Below are positions 1-5,686 of a stretch of DNA of 10,510 bases, in pieces. The notes below the pieces were generated by a model that was not told the DNA's origin, ran no database searches, and saw only the letters and a program-made list of their open reading frames with translations. The stretch spans positions 1 to 10,510 of the forward strand of contig CAJPKN010000048.1 of the NCBI GenBank assembly GCA_905370385.1, read 5' to 3'. Every line of letters starts with the position of its first letter. The first letter of the stretch is position 1. The position numbers and the translations under genes were made by a program. The DNA comes from Stomatobaculum longum (GTDB lineage Bacteria > Bacillota > Clostridia > Lachnospirales > Lachnospiraceae).

Positions 1-119
1 CTGTTCCGCCGTCAAACCGACGGCTTCGAGTGCCTTCGGAAGCAGATGGCGCTTTAGCAAACAGGACATTCGGGAGCTTTGCCCCTCACTCAGCGTAAGT
101 TCTGTGGAGGGCGAATAAC
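1..119. other. Window-edge fragment, coding strand undecided
   Basis: Two opposite readings are open here and I cannot choose between them. On the plus strand, a frame open from base 2 ends at a TAA at 117-119. Its tail contains the stretch RWRFSKQDIREL, which resembles the end of excisionase/MerR-type helix-turn-helix domains, but a 12-residue likeness is weak. On the minus strand, an ATG at 69-67 starts a frame (MSCLLKRHLLPKALEAVGLT...) that runs off the left edge; a GAGGGG lies a rather long way upstream of it. Both frames have GC-rich third positions. The two-way terminator at 228-269 would suit a plus-strand gene ending here, which slightly favours the plus reading. The bases from 120 to 227 hold no gene that I can support. 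Confidence 0.25.
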
Positions 120-120
120 A

Positions 121-173
121 TTCCCTTAACAGGGATGACTTTCCCTTAAAATAACGGAAGATATAAGGGAAAG
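121..173. repeat. Three copies of TTCCCTTA, two direct and one inverted
   Basis: TTCCCTTAA occurs at 121-129 and again at 141-149, exactly 20 bp apart, which is about two helical turns. The reverse complement TAAGGGAAAG at 164-173 pairs perfectly with CTTTCCCTTA at 139-148 (10-bp arms, 15-base loop). A smaller CCCT/AGGG pair lies at 123-126 and 131-134. No T-run follows, so this is not a typical terminator. It could be an operator for a minus-strand gene at the left edge, or an RNA hairpin; function is unknown. Confidence 0.4.
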
Positions 174-227
174 AGAGTTCGGATACGAGGAAGCATCCGG
201 CCGAACGTGATGAGAGGAATCTCTATC

Positions 228-269
228 ACAAAAAAGCTTGTCGCAGATTCTTGCGACAAGCTTTTTTGT
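228..269. terminator. Strong bidirectional intrinsic terminator
   Basis: A perfect 18-bp inverted repeat (228-245 with 252-269) surrounds a 6-base loop. The outer arms are A6 on the left and T6 on the right, so each strand reads a GC-containing stem followed by a T-run. It lies 14 bp beyond the stop codon of the minus-strand reductase gene and should end that transcript. It can also stop transcription arriving from the left. Confidence 0.9.
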
Positions 270-282
270 TTCTGACTGATTT

Positions 283-2223
283 TTAGTTCTGCGCGAGGTA
301 GCTTGCAGCCTGCTTTCCGGCAATGCGGCCAAAGACCACAAAGTCCGCGACTGCGTTTCCGCCGAGGCGGTTTGCACCGTGCACGCCGCCGGTTACTTCG
401 CCGGCTGCGAAGAGGCCCGGAATCTTGTTGCCGTCTGCGGTCAGGACTTCTGCCTCCGAATTAATCTTGAGACCGCCCATGGTGTGGTGCACGCCGGGCG
501 TGACCTTGATCGCATAGTAAGGCGCGGTGTTCAGCGGAGACGCAAAGCTCGTGCGTCCGAACTGACTGTCTGTCTTTGCCTCGACCGCTGCGTTCCACTC
601 GTTCATCGTGGTCTCGAAAGCAGTCGGATCGATCTGCAGTGCCTCCGCAAGGGTAGCATAGCTCTCGCCCTGCGTCGTATAGCCCTTCTTGATATAACCC
701 TGAATGACATTGGACGCATCGACCATGGCCTGATCCACAATGAGGTAAGCAAAGCTGCCGGGCTGCTTAATCTCGGCTGCGGAGACCGCATCGCGCGTTC
801 CGACCTCGTCGGTGAAGCGCTGACCGTTGCTGTTCACGAGGATGGCACCGTCGCCGCGGAGACCCTCGGTAATCAGTGCCGCCGTGTTCATCTCGACGGT
901 CGGGTGGATCTGGATCTGCTCGAGATCGACCGTAGCCGCACCGACCTCTTCGCCCATGAGAATGCCGTCGCCGAGCGCGCCCTTGGCATTGGTGGTCATG
1001 AAGCCTTCGAGCTCCGGTCGGTACTTGGTGACCATCTCAAGGTTTGCGCCGAAGCCGCCGCTCGCAAGGATGACAGCCTTTGCGTTCACGGTGACTTTTT
1101 CGCCGGTCGGACCCTCGGCCTCGACACCGACAATCTTGCCGCTCTCATCGACCAGAAGCTTTTTCGCTCTGGTCTCGAGGCGAAGATCCGCGCCGAGTTT
1201 CTTTGCGTTCTCCTCGAGAATCGGGAGCATAAAGGTACCGACCGAGACGGTCTTACCCTCTGCGTTCACTGGGCGGTGAATGCGCTTTACGGAAGCGCCG
1301 CCGAAGCTCGAGACAGAGGGCAGCGGAGCCCCGACGCTCTCAAGCCACTGAATCGCATCCGCCGAATTGGAAGCGAGCGCGTGTACAAGCTCCGGATTAT
1401 TGATGCCCTTGCCGCCTATCATCGTGTCGAGCTCAAAGAGTTCCACCGAGTCAAAGTAGCCGCTCGGCGCAGCCTGATAGGCTGCCCACTGTTCGCGCAC
1501 GGTAGCCGCGAGTGCGGTGATGGTCGCATTGTCCGCGTACTTTTCTTCCGCGGTCTTCAAGGTCTTTTCGACACCAGCCGCCTCGTCGAAGCTGTTCTTA
1601 TCCTGCTCCGGGGTCTTGCCCGCGTTCATACCGCCGGTCGAGCGAATCGAGTTGCCGCCCGCCATGCCCTGGCTCTCGAGAATCACAATCTTTTTGCCCG
1701 CATTAGCCGCTTCGATTGCAGCGGTCATTCCCGCACCGCCGCCGCCGACAATGACAATGTCGGTGTCGATGGTCTCATCCGGACGCTTCTCCTTGACCTC
1801 ATGCACCGCAACCGAGAAGGGGGCAGAATCAATGCCGCCGTTCTCGAGCGCCGCCTTCACCGCATCGTGAATGGCATTGCTGGTGAGCGTTGCGCCGGAG
1901 ACGGCGTCAATCTCGTAGCTCTGATTCTTGAAAATCTTCTCCGGGAGCTCCGCAACCGCGACGCTTCCTATGCCTTCGGTCTCGGAGTGGTTTAAGACCT
2001 TGACGGAGTAGATCTTCTCCGGCGTCGCGATGACTTCGACTTCCACAGGACCGTTCATACCCTGCGCGGATGCGGTCGATGTGACTGCATTGCTCGGGAT
2101 GTCCTTCTTTGCGACGCCGCCCTTATGCGCGGTGGTCTGCATGAGGTGCTGCATCAGGAAAATCGGAAGTATAATGCCGATCAAAATCAGGAGATACGGC
2201 AAAAAGCTTCGTCTATGTTTCAT
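283..2223 (-). CDS. Membrane-anchored flavinylated fumarate-reductase-like flavoprotein (FMN_bind + FAD_binding_2)
   Basis: The 646-residue product probably reduces fumarate or a similar unsaturated acid outside the membrane. Residues 9-25 are a hydrophobic anchor after a KHRR start, with no lipobox. Residues about 60-127 form an FMN_bind domain with SGAT at 109-112; Thr112 is the expected site for covalent FMN added by ApbE. Residues about 155-640 are the FAD domain (GGGGAG at 160-165; a GEVTGGVHGANRLGGNA stretch near the end). By recall of Shewanella flavocytochrome c3, its catalytic set has counterparts here: His440, Thr452, Glu453, Arg456, Arg477, His580 and Arg619. There are no CXXCH heme motifs, so this is the heme-free Gram-positive form, like Listeria FrdA/UrdA. 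The ATG has a GGGGAGG seven bases upstream. No quinol or NADH dehydrogenase partner is nearby. Urocanate or another enoate is an alternative substrate, although the His at 440 favours fumarate. Confidence 0.88.
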   Translation of the reverse strand: MKHRRSFLPYLLILIGIILPIFLMQHLMQTTAHKGGVAKKDIPSNAVTSTASAQGMNGPVEVEVIATPEKIYSVKVLNHSETEGIGSVAVAELPEKIFKNQSYEIDAVSGATLTSNAIHDAVKAALENGGIDSAPFSVAVHEVKEKRPDETIDTDIVIVGGGGAGMTAAIEAANAGKKIVILESQGMAGGNSIRSTGGMNAGKTPEQDKNSFDEAAGVEKTLKTAEEKYADNATITALAATVREQWAAYQAAPSGYFDSVELFELDTMIGGKGINNPELVHALASNSADAIQWLESVGAPLPSVSSFGGASVKRIHRPVNAEGKTVSVGTFMLPILEENAKKLGADLRLETRAKKLLVDESGKIVGVEAEGPTGEKVTVNAKAVILASGGFGANLEMVTKYRPELEGFMTTNAKGALGDGILMGEEVGAATVDLEQIQIHPTVEMNTAALITEGLRGDGAILVNSNGQRFTDEVGTRDAVSAAEIKQPGSFAYLIVDQAMVDASNVIQGYIKKGYTTQGESYATLAEALQIDPTAFETTMNEWNAAVEAKTDSQFGRTSFASPLNTAPYYAIKVTPGVHHTMGGLKINSEAEVLTADGNKIPGLFAAGEVTGGVHGANRLGGNAVADFVVFGRIAGKQAASYLAQN

Positions 2224-2253
2224 GTGGTATCCTCCCCCTACTGTTATTTTTTT

Positions 2254-2288
2254 ATCATATCATAAGAGAGGCGCTCTGAACATGTGAA
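2254..2288 (-). promoter_or_regulatory. Promoter of the reductase gene
   Basis: On the minus strand TTCACA (2288-2283) is followed after 18 bp by TATGAT (2264-2259); each hexamer matches the sigma-A consensus at 5 of 6 bases. A second overlapping TATGAT lies at 2259-2254. Transcription would begin about 25-30 bases before the ATG at 2223, leaving a short leader that contains the ribosome site. Confidence 0.6.
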
Positions 2289-2297
2289 AACAGAGCG
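2272..2297. promoter_or_regulatory. Inverted repeat between divergent promoters, possible operator
   Basis: CGCTCTG (2272-2278) and CAGAGCG (2291-2297) form perfect 7-bp arms around 12 bases. The repeat covers the -35 hexamer of the reductase promoter and the place where a plus-strand -35 would fall. A T-run (2300-2304) follows on the plus strand, so a weak terminator is an alternative reading, but no plus-strand gene ends upstream. A regulator binding here could control both directions; none is identified. Confidence 0.4.
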
Positions 2298-2312
2298 GAT
2301 TTTTGCTAAAAT
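2283..2312 (+). promoter_or_regulatory. Possible extended -10 promoter for the DUF1624 gene
   Basis: TGCTAAAAT (2304-2312) is an extended -10 with hexamer TAAAAT at 2307-2312. The -35 match (TGTGAA at 2283-2288, 18-bp gap) is poor, as is common with extended -10 sites. It would give a leader of about 130 bases before the ATG at 2452. I see no better promoter between 2313 and 2451, and nothing else in that stretch. Confidence 0.35.
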
Positions 2313-2451
2313 GAAAGCAAAACAGACGGATGGCTTGTGCGAAGAAGTGAATGTACGGCGTAAGGGCAGGAGCGCTACAGCGAGATTGCAAAAGCCCGAT
2401 AACAAGACAGAAAACGTGTAGACGCAGTATGAACAGAGTAGGAAGATAAGC

Positions 2452-3369
2452 ATGGAAACGAATCGGACGGAGAGAAAGCAGGAAAACAAAAAACAGCGCC
2501 TGCTCTGGCTGGACTGCTGGCGCGGCTTTGCGGTCCTCAATATGTGTCTCTACCACGGTCTCTGGGACTTGGTATATTATTTTGAGATTCCGGGCTTTGA
2601 CTGGTATAGCGCTCTGCCCGGCTATGTCTGGCAACAGAGCATCTGCTGGAGCTTTATTTTTCTGTCGGGCTATAGCTATGCGCTCGGGAAGAACAAGTTC
2701 CGGCGGGGCGCGACGATATTGTTTGCGGGCGCGCTCGTCGAGGCGGTCGCGGGCGCCTTCGGGCAGGAAATCCACTACGGAATTCTGAGTTTTCTTGGGC
2801 TCTGGCAGTTGTTGCTCACCCTGCCGGAGGATTGGCTTTCGCGCGAGATGCGTCTCCGCTCCTGGTGCCGGATCGGTCCCCTCGGCGCTGCGCTTTGTCT
2901 CGGCCTGTTTTTCCTGTGCCGCAATGTGAATCAGGGAAACCTCGGCTTTGAGAGCCTTAAGCTTATCACGCTGCCGGAAGCCCTGTACCGCAGTCGTTTG
3001 ACAGCCTGCCTCGGCTTTCCCCCGGCTGATTTTTCTTCGCTCGACTATTTTTCGCTGCTGCCCTGGGGTTTTTTGTTTCTCGCGGGCTATTTTCTCTCAC
3101 AGTACCGGGCGGAACAGCGGCGCGATGCAGCGGAAGCGGAACGGTCTCGGACAGTGCGCGGCATGAACGGCGGTTTCGGGGGCGTTGCGCCCGTGGAAGA
3201 GGGCGGCACACTCGGGGAGGTTCTGCTTCAACGGCTTTCCGGGCAGGCGCTCTTTCGCCGGAGAGGGCGGCTGCTCGGCTGGATCGGCAGATACGCGCTA
3301 CCGATTTACCTCCTGCATCAGCCGATCTGGATGGCAATCTTTGAAATCGCAATCCGCCTGCGGCGCTGA
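2452..3369 (+). CDS. DUF1624 / HGSNAT-catalytic-type membrane protein, putative acyltransferase
   Basis: This 305-residue polytopic membrane protein resembles the DUF1624 family, related to the catalytic domain of heparan-alpha-glucosaminide N-acetyltransferase, which carries acetyl groups across a membrane. The family marks are the opening LDCWRGFAVLN at residues 20-30 (Asp21, Arg24), a conserved-looking His35, FLSGYSYALG at 70-79, HYGIL at 108-112, LPWGFLFLAGYF at 203-214 and a final GRYALPIYLLHQP at 279-291. Hydrophobic stretches fall at about 26-44, 62-78, 88-102, 108-124, 143-156, 198-216 and 281-300. Residues 218-272 are a charged, Arg/Glu/Gly-rich loop before the last segment and look unlike the rest. 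The ATG follows AGGAAG at good spacing. The substrate is unknown and acetyl transfer is inferred from the family alone. It converges with the TraX-type gene, leaving 14 bp between stop codons. Confidence 0.75.
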   Translation: METNRTERKQENKKQRLLWLDCWRGFAVLNMCLYHGLWDLVYYFEIPGFDWYSALPGYVWQQSICWSFIFLSGYSYALGKNKFRRGATILFAGALVEAVAGAFGQEIHYGILSFLGLWQLLLTLPEDWLSREMRLRSWCRIGPLGAALCLGLFFLCRNVNQGNLGFESLKLITLPEALYRSRLTACLGFPPADFSSLDYFSLLPWGFLFLAGYFLSQYRAEQRRDAAEAERSRTVRGMNGGFGGVAPVEEGGTLGEVLLQRLSGQALFRRRGRLLGWIGRYALPIYLLHQPIWMAIFEIAIRLRR

Positions 3370-3381
3370 ATGCGCCGCTTT
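3360..3381 (+). terminator. Hairpin at the convergent gene ends, probable weak terminator
   Basis: GCGGCGC (3360-3366) pairs with GCGCCGC (3372-3378) around a five-base loop that contains most of the plus-strand stop codon. Only TTT follows on the plus strand and no T-run follows on the minus strand. The all-GC stem at the junction of two convergent genes suggests it slows or stops transcription, but as an intrinsic terminator it is poor. Confidence 0.4.
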
Positions 3382-3383
3382 GC

Positions 3384-4157
3384 TCAGACGAACACAAAGT
3401 GCTTTAGCAGGACGAGAACCGTGAGGTGCAGCGGGTAGTAGAGATAAAAAAACCACTGCGAGACGCCTGCTGCGCGCGAAGAAGCGCCCGCGGGCGTTTT
3501 TTGCTGCGGTGCTTCGGCGCGCGGGTCCGGGCGCGTGAAAGCGGGTTCCGCCGGGTAGGCGATGAGGAGCGCGAGAAGCGGCCCGGCGTTCACGGAGAAC
3601 AGGCGGAAACAGAATAACGGGAGCGGCTCGTGTAAGGTGAATCCGGTCATGACAGCGTCAATCGAGAGACCGAGCATCGCAAAGAGAAAGCCGTAGAGCT
3701 TCTTTTCGCGGACACCGCGCGCGGCGAGAAAGAGGAGCACCATGGCAGGTGCAAACGCGGACCAATCCGAGAAAAGGGTGCATACAAAAAAGAGGAGAGC
3801 GAGGAGCGGCTTCCGGTACGGGTTTCCCTTCATTTCCTCGGCGACTGTCAGAAGCAGAAGACAAAAGGTGAGCGAAAAGAGCATGTTCAGCTGAAACGGA
3901 ATGCGAAATGCGAGCCAAAACGGGAGCTGCGAGAGGAGCGCCGTGATAAGGAGGCGCTTTAGGTAGCCGCGCCGCGAGTGGGTGTAGAAGTAGCCGTCCA
4001 CAAGGTACATGCACATGACGGGCGCGGTAAAGTAGCCGAGGCCTGTCAGTAACATGGCGAGCGGGCTGCTGCCCGGCAAAAAAATGTGGGCAAAGTGGTT
4101 GCCGGTCATCAGTAAGATTGCGAGTAACTTTGTGAAAGCACGTCGTTTCGAAGACAT
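3384..4157 (-). CDS. TraX family membrane protein
   Basis: The 257-residue product is an integral membrane protein of the TraX family. F-plasmid TraX N-acetylates pilin; the role of chromosomal copies in Firmicutes is largely unknown, so pilin modification should not be assumed. Family signs are the opening KLLAILLMTGNHFAHIFLP (residues 10-28, where the family usually has an M-x-x-DH motif and this protein has MTGNH), a GYFTAPVMCMYLVDGYFYT stretch at 41-59, and the closing WFFYLYYPLHL at 235-245. About seven or eight hydrophobic segments alternate with short basic loops. Residues 203-232, just before the last segment, are a Pro/Ala/Arg-rich hydrophilic loop. AGGGGG precedes the ATG by about five bases. 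The gene stands alone, with its own promoter at 4219-4247. Its neighbour at 2452-3369 is another putative acyl-transfer membrane protein. Confidence 0.8.
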   Translation of the reverse strand: MSSKRRAFTKLLAILLMTGNHFAHIFLPGSSPLAMLLTGLGYFTAPVMCMYLVDGYFYTHSRRGYLKRLLITALLSQLPFWLAFRIPFQLNMLFSLTFCLLLLTVAEEMKGNPYRKPLLALLFFVCTLFSDWSAFAPAMVLLFLAARGVREKKLYGFLFAMLGLSIDAVMTGFTLHEPLPLFCFRLFSVNAGPLLALLIAYPAEPAFTRPDPRAEAPQQKTPAGASSRAAGVSQWFFYLYYPLHLTVLVLLKHFVFV

Positions 4158-4218
4158 GGGAGCCCCCTATCTGCGGAGTCAAAGATTTTGAAGTGTAATT
4201 ATCGACATTATGGATTTT

Positions 4219-4247
4219 ATCATAATACGGGGATACGGAGATGGCAA
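4219..4247 (-). promoter_or_regulatory. Promoter of the TraX-family gene
   Basis: On the minus strand TTGCCA (4247-4242), a 17-bp spacer and TATGAT (4224-4219) each match the sigma-A consensus at 5 of 6 positions. The leader would be about 55 bases. A small inverted repeat, ATTATG at 4207-4212 with CATAAT at 4221-4226, overlaps the -10 and the likely start site and might be an operator. Confidence 0.65.
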
Positions 4248-4273
4248 ATCCGTAGCACGCCCCCCGCACTTGC

Positions 4274-4303
4274 TTGTCTCAGTCCGCTTCGCCATGCTAT
4301 ACT
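4274..4303 (+). promoter_or_regulatory. Promoter of the flavodoxin-trmD operon
   Basis: TTGTCT (4274-4279), an 18-bp spacer and TATACT (4298-4303) fit a sigma-A promoter, and TG at 4295-4296 makes an extended -10. Transcription would begin near 4310. The leader contains a small GCGCC/GGCGC hairpin (4329-4341) and then the AAGGA ribosome site. Confidence 0.65.
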
Positions 4304-4362
4304 TTCAAAGGAAAGAAGGCTTGAATTCGCGCCTTGGGCGCAGAGAAGAGAAGGAAAAAAGC

Positions 4363-4848
4363 ATGAAAGCAATGGTCATCTACTGTACCAAAACCGGCAG
4401 CACCGAGAAGATTGCAAAGCGCATTGCCAAGGACTTTAACTGCCCGCAGCTTAAAGTCGAGGCAGATGTGGTCTACGGCGGATTTTTCTCCGCCTGCGCG
4501 CGCGTGGTCTCGGATCGTCTTCAGAAGACGCTTCCGAAGGCAGTGACGGAAACACCCGAGGTTTCGGACTGCGATATCCTGTTTCTCGGCTTCCCGATTT
4601 GGTGGGACGATATGCCGGACTACTTCCGGGAGTTTCTCGGCAGATTGGATGCGGACGGCAAGCGCCTGGTTCCGTTTGCAACTTCCGGTCGTTCCGATAT
4701 GAGCCGTGCGATTGAAACCTTGCGGGAACTCTTCCCGAATGCGAATATTTGTAATCCCTTCCACTACGGTGTTTTCCATCGGGACAACTACCTGGTTTGG
4801 AAGGATGAGGTCGATGAGGATGCGGCAATGGAGAATGCGCTCCATTGA
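4363..4848 (+). CDS. Flavodoxin family protein
   Basis: A 161-residue FMN-binding electron carrier or flavodoxin-like oxidoreductase, probably cytoplasmic. The N-terminus MKAMVIYCTKTGSTEKIA carries the flavodoxin phosphate-binding loop T-x-T-G-x-T at residues 9-14. DILFLGFPIWW at 71-81 is the second strand and loop, whose aromatic residues would stack on the flavin. PFATSGRSD at 104-112 is the third flavin-side loop. The pattern is closest to the Flavodoxin_4-type proteins of anaerobes. The ATG at 4363 was chosen because AAGGA lies seven bases before it and the protein then begins exactly where flavodoxins begin; an upstream in-frame ATG at 4210 lies before the promoter. Its stop codon overlaps the trmD start by 4 bp, so the two are cotranscribed. 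Its redox partner is unknown. Confidence 0.85.
   Translation: MKAMVIYCTKTGSTEKIAKRIAKDFNCPQLKVEADVVYGGFFSACARVVSDRLQKTLPKAVTETPEVSDCDILFLGFPIWWDDMPDYFREFLGRLDADGKRLVPFATSGRSDMSRAIETLRELFPNANICNPFHYGVFHRDNYLVWKDEVDEDAAMENALH
4826..4847 (+). promoter_or_regulatory. Hairpin joining the trmD ribosome site and TTG start
   Basis: CAATGGAG (4826-4833) and CTCCATTG (4840-4847) are perfect 8-bp complements around a six-base loop. The 5' arm contains GGAG, the only Shine-Dalgarno-like sequence for trmD. The 3' arm ends in the TTG start codon. Folded, the mRNA would hide both elements. Ribosomes reading to the end of the flavodoxin gene would open the stem, which predicts translational coupling. Confidence 0.55.
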
Positions 4849-5570
4849 GAATCGTATTGCTCGGCATGGCGCCGGAACTTTTTGAAAGTTATCTGGCTTC
4901 TCACGCGGTGCAGCTTGCAAGGAAGCAGGGACACAGCGTGGAGGTTGCGGATCTCCGGGACTATGCGGACGGAAGTTTCAGACAGGTCAGTGATTCTCCC
5001 TTTGGGGGAGGCAGAGGGCTGGTTCTACGGGCACTCCCGATTTTTCGTGCGGTCGAGGCCTTGACCGGGCGGCGCTTACAGGAAAATCCGGGGCAGGAGG
5101 GTGGCGAGTGCGGAGTGCTGGTTGCCGCGCTTGCGCCGGCGGGCAAAGCTTTCGTGCAGCGGGATGCCCACCGCTATGCGGCGCTCGACACCTTGGTGTT
5201 ACTCTGCGGGCGTTTCGAGGGCATAGACGAGAGAGCACTCCGTGCAGTGGATGAACGCATTTCCGTCGGGGATTTCATTTTGACCGGCGGAGAGATTCCG
5301 GCAATGGCGGTCGCGGATGCGACCCTGCGCCTTTTGCCGGGCGTTTTAAAAGAGGGAAGTGCGGAAGAAGAGTCTTTTGAAAACGGACTCCTTGAATACC
5401 CGCAGTACACGCAGCCCGCGGAGCTGTTCGGACAGAAGGTACCGGAGGTCCTAAGGAGCGGAGATCACGAGAAGGTGGAAGCTTGGCGCAGGGAAGAGGC
5501 ATATTTGACTACGCTGCGTTTCCGGCCGGACCTGCTGGAAAAGATTGACCAAGATGCAAAAAAGCGATAG
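4845..5570 (+). CDS. trmD: tRNA (guanine-37-N1)-methyltransferase, TrmD type, divergent
   Basis: TrmD transfers a methyl group from S-adenosylmethionine to N1 of guanine 37, beside the anticodon, and so prevents +1 frameshifts. The 241 residues span a whole SPOUT-fold TrmD: a MAPELFE start (8-14), PFGGGRGLV (52-60), LLCGRFEGIDER (119-130), ISVGDFILTGGE (139-150, Asp143 matching the catalytic Asp of known TrmD), LEYPQYTQP (183-191), VPEVLRSGDH (199-208) and RFRPDLLE near the end. It departs from the usual motifs in several places: LTLFPE is LGMAPE, PYGGG.GMV is PFGGGRGLV, YTRP is YTQP and GNH is GDH. The start is TTG, which aligns with family N-termini; the next ATG (4866) would cut the first strand. 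The usual neighbours rpsP, rimM and rplS are absent. It may be the only copy or a paralog. It ends inside the next promoter. Confidence 0.88.
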   Translation: MRIVLLGMAPELFESYLASHAVQLARKQGHSVEVADLRDYADGSFRQVSDSPFGGGRGLVLRALPIFRAVEALTGRRLQENPGQEGGECGVLVAALAPAGKAFVQRDAHRYAALDTLVLLCGRFEGIDERALRAVDERISVGDFILTGGEIPAMAVADATLRLLPGVLKEGSAEEESFENGLLEYPQYTQPAELFGQKVPEVLRSGDHEKVEAWRREEAYLTTLRFRPDLLEKIDQDAKKR

Positions 5571-5573
5571 TAT
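5545..5573 (+). promoter_or_regulatory. Candidate promoter of the ABC importer operon, inside the trmD 3' end
   Basis: TTGACC (5545-5550, 5 of 6 consensus) is followed after exactly 17 bp by TAGTAT (5568-5573, 4 of 6). The -10 includes the trmD stop codon. Transcription would begin near 5580, upstream of the hairpin at 5610-5637. Only 43 bases lie between that hairpin's T-run and the lipoprotein ATG, too few for a full promoter with leader, so this is the likeliest start for the operon. Confidence 0.5.
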
Positions 5574-5609
5574 TGAAGAATATGACTATCGAGAAACTTC
5601 GCTTTTCTT

Positions 5610-5643
5610 CGCCTCGTGAGCGAATGCTCACGGGGCGTTTTTT
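5610..5643 (+). terminator. Strong intrinsic terminator, possibly an attenuator
   Basis: CGCCTCGTGAGC (5610-5621) pairs with GCTCACGGGGCG (5626-5637): 12 bp with one T-G wobble and a GAAT loop, followed by T6 (5638-5643). It ends the flavodoxin-trmD transcript. Because the best promoter for the next operon lies upstream of it, it may also act as an attenuator. A competing pair, GAAGAA (5575-5580) with TTCTTC (5605-5610), is short. I see no T-box specifier or known riboswitch motif in the roughly 100-base leader. Confidence 0.85.
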
Positions 5644-5686
5644 GGCAAAGATTCTCATGGCGAAATACGAAAGGGGAGGATTTACA

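Noticed and set aside
379..1995. Long plus-strand open frame (538 codons) opposite the reductase gene
   Set aside because: It lies wholly antisense to a gene with clear domains and catalytic residues. Its translation is Arg/Leu/Ala-rich without motifs, the usual shadow of a GC-rich gene.
2272..2304. CGCTCTG/CAGAGCG hairpin with T-run as a true terminator
   Set aside because: No plus-strand gene ends before it, and both flanking genes start away from it. An operator between divergent promoters fits better, though this is not proven.
2260..2775. Minus-strand open frames overlapping the start of the DUF1624 gene
   Set aside because: They have no family motifs or ribosome site and run antisense to a recognisable membrane protein.
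4210..4362. 51-residue N-terminal extension of the flavodoxin
   Set aside because: It begins before the promoter at 4274-4303, lacks a ribosome site, and flavodoxins begin at the MKAMVIY segment.
4297..4920. Minus-strand 207-codon frame opposite the flavodoxin gene
   Set aside because: It is a shadow frame antisense to well-defined flavodoxin and TrmD motifs, with no promoter or ribosome site.
5573..5686. In-frame N-terminal extension of the lipoprotein gene
   Set aside because: It would translate across the terminator hairpin and bury the signal peptide and lipobox. The ATG at 5687 has a strong ribosome site.
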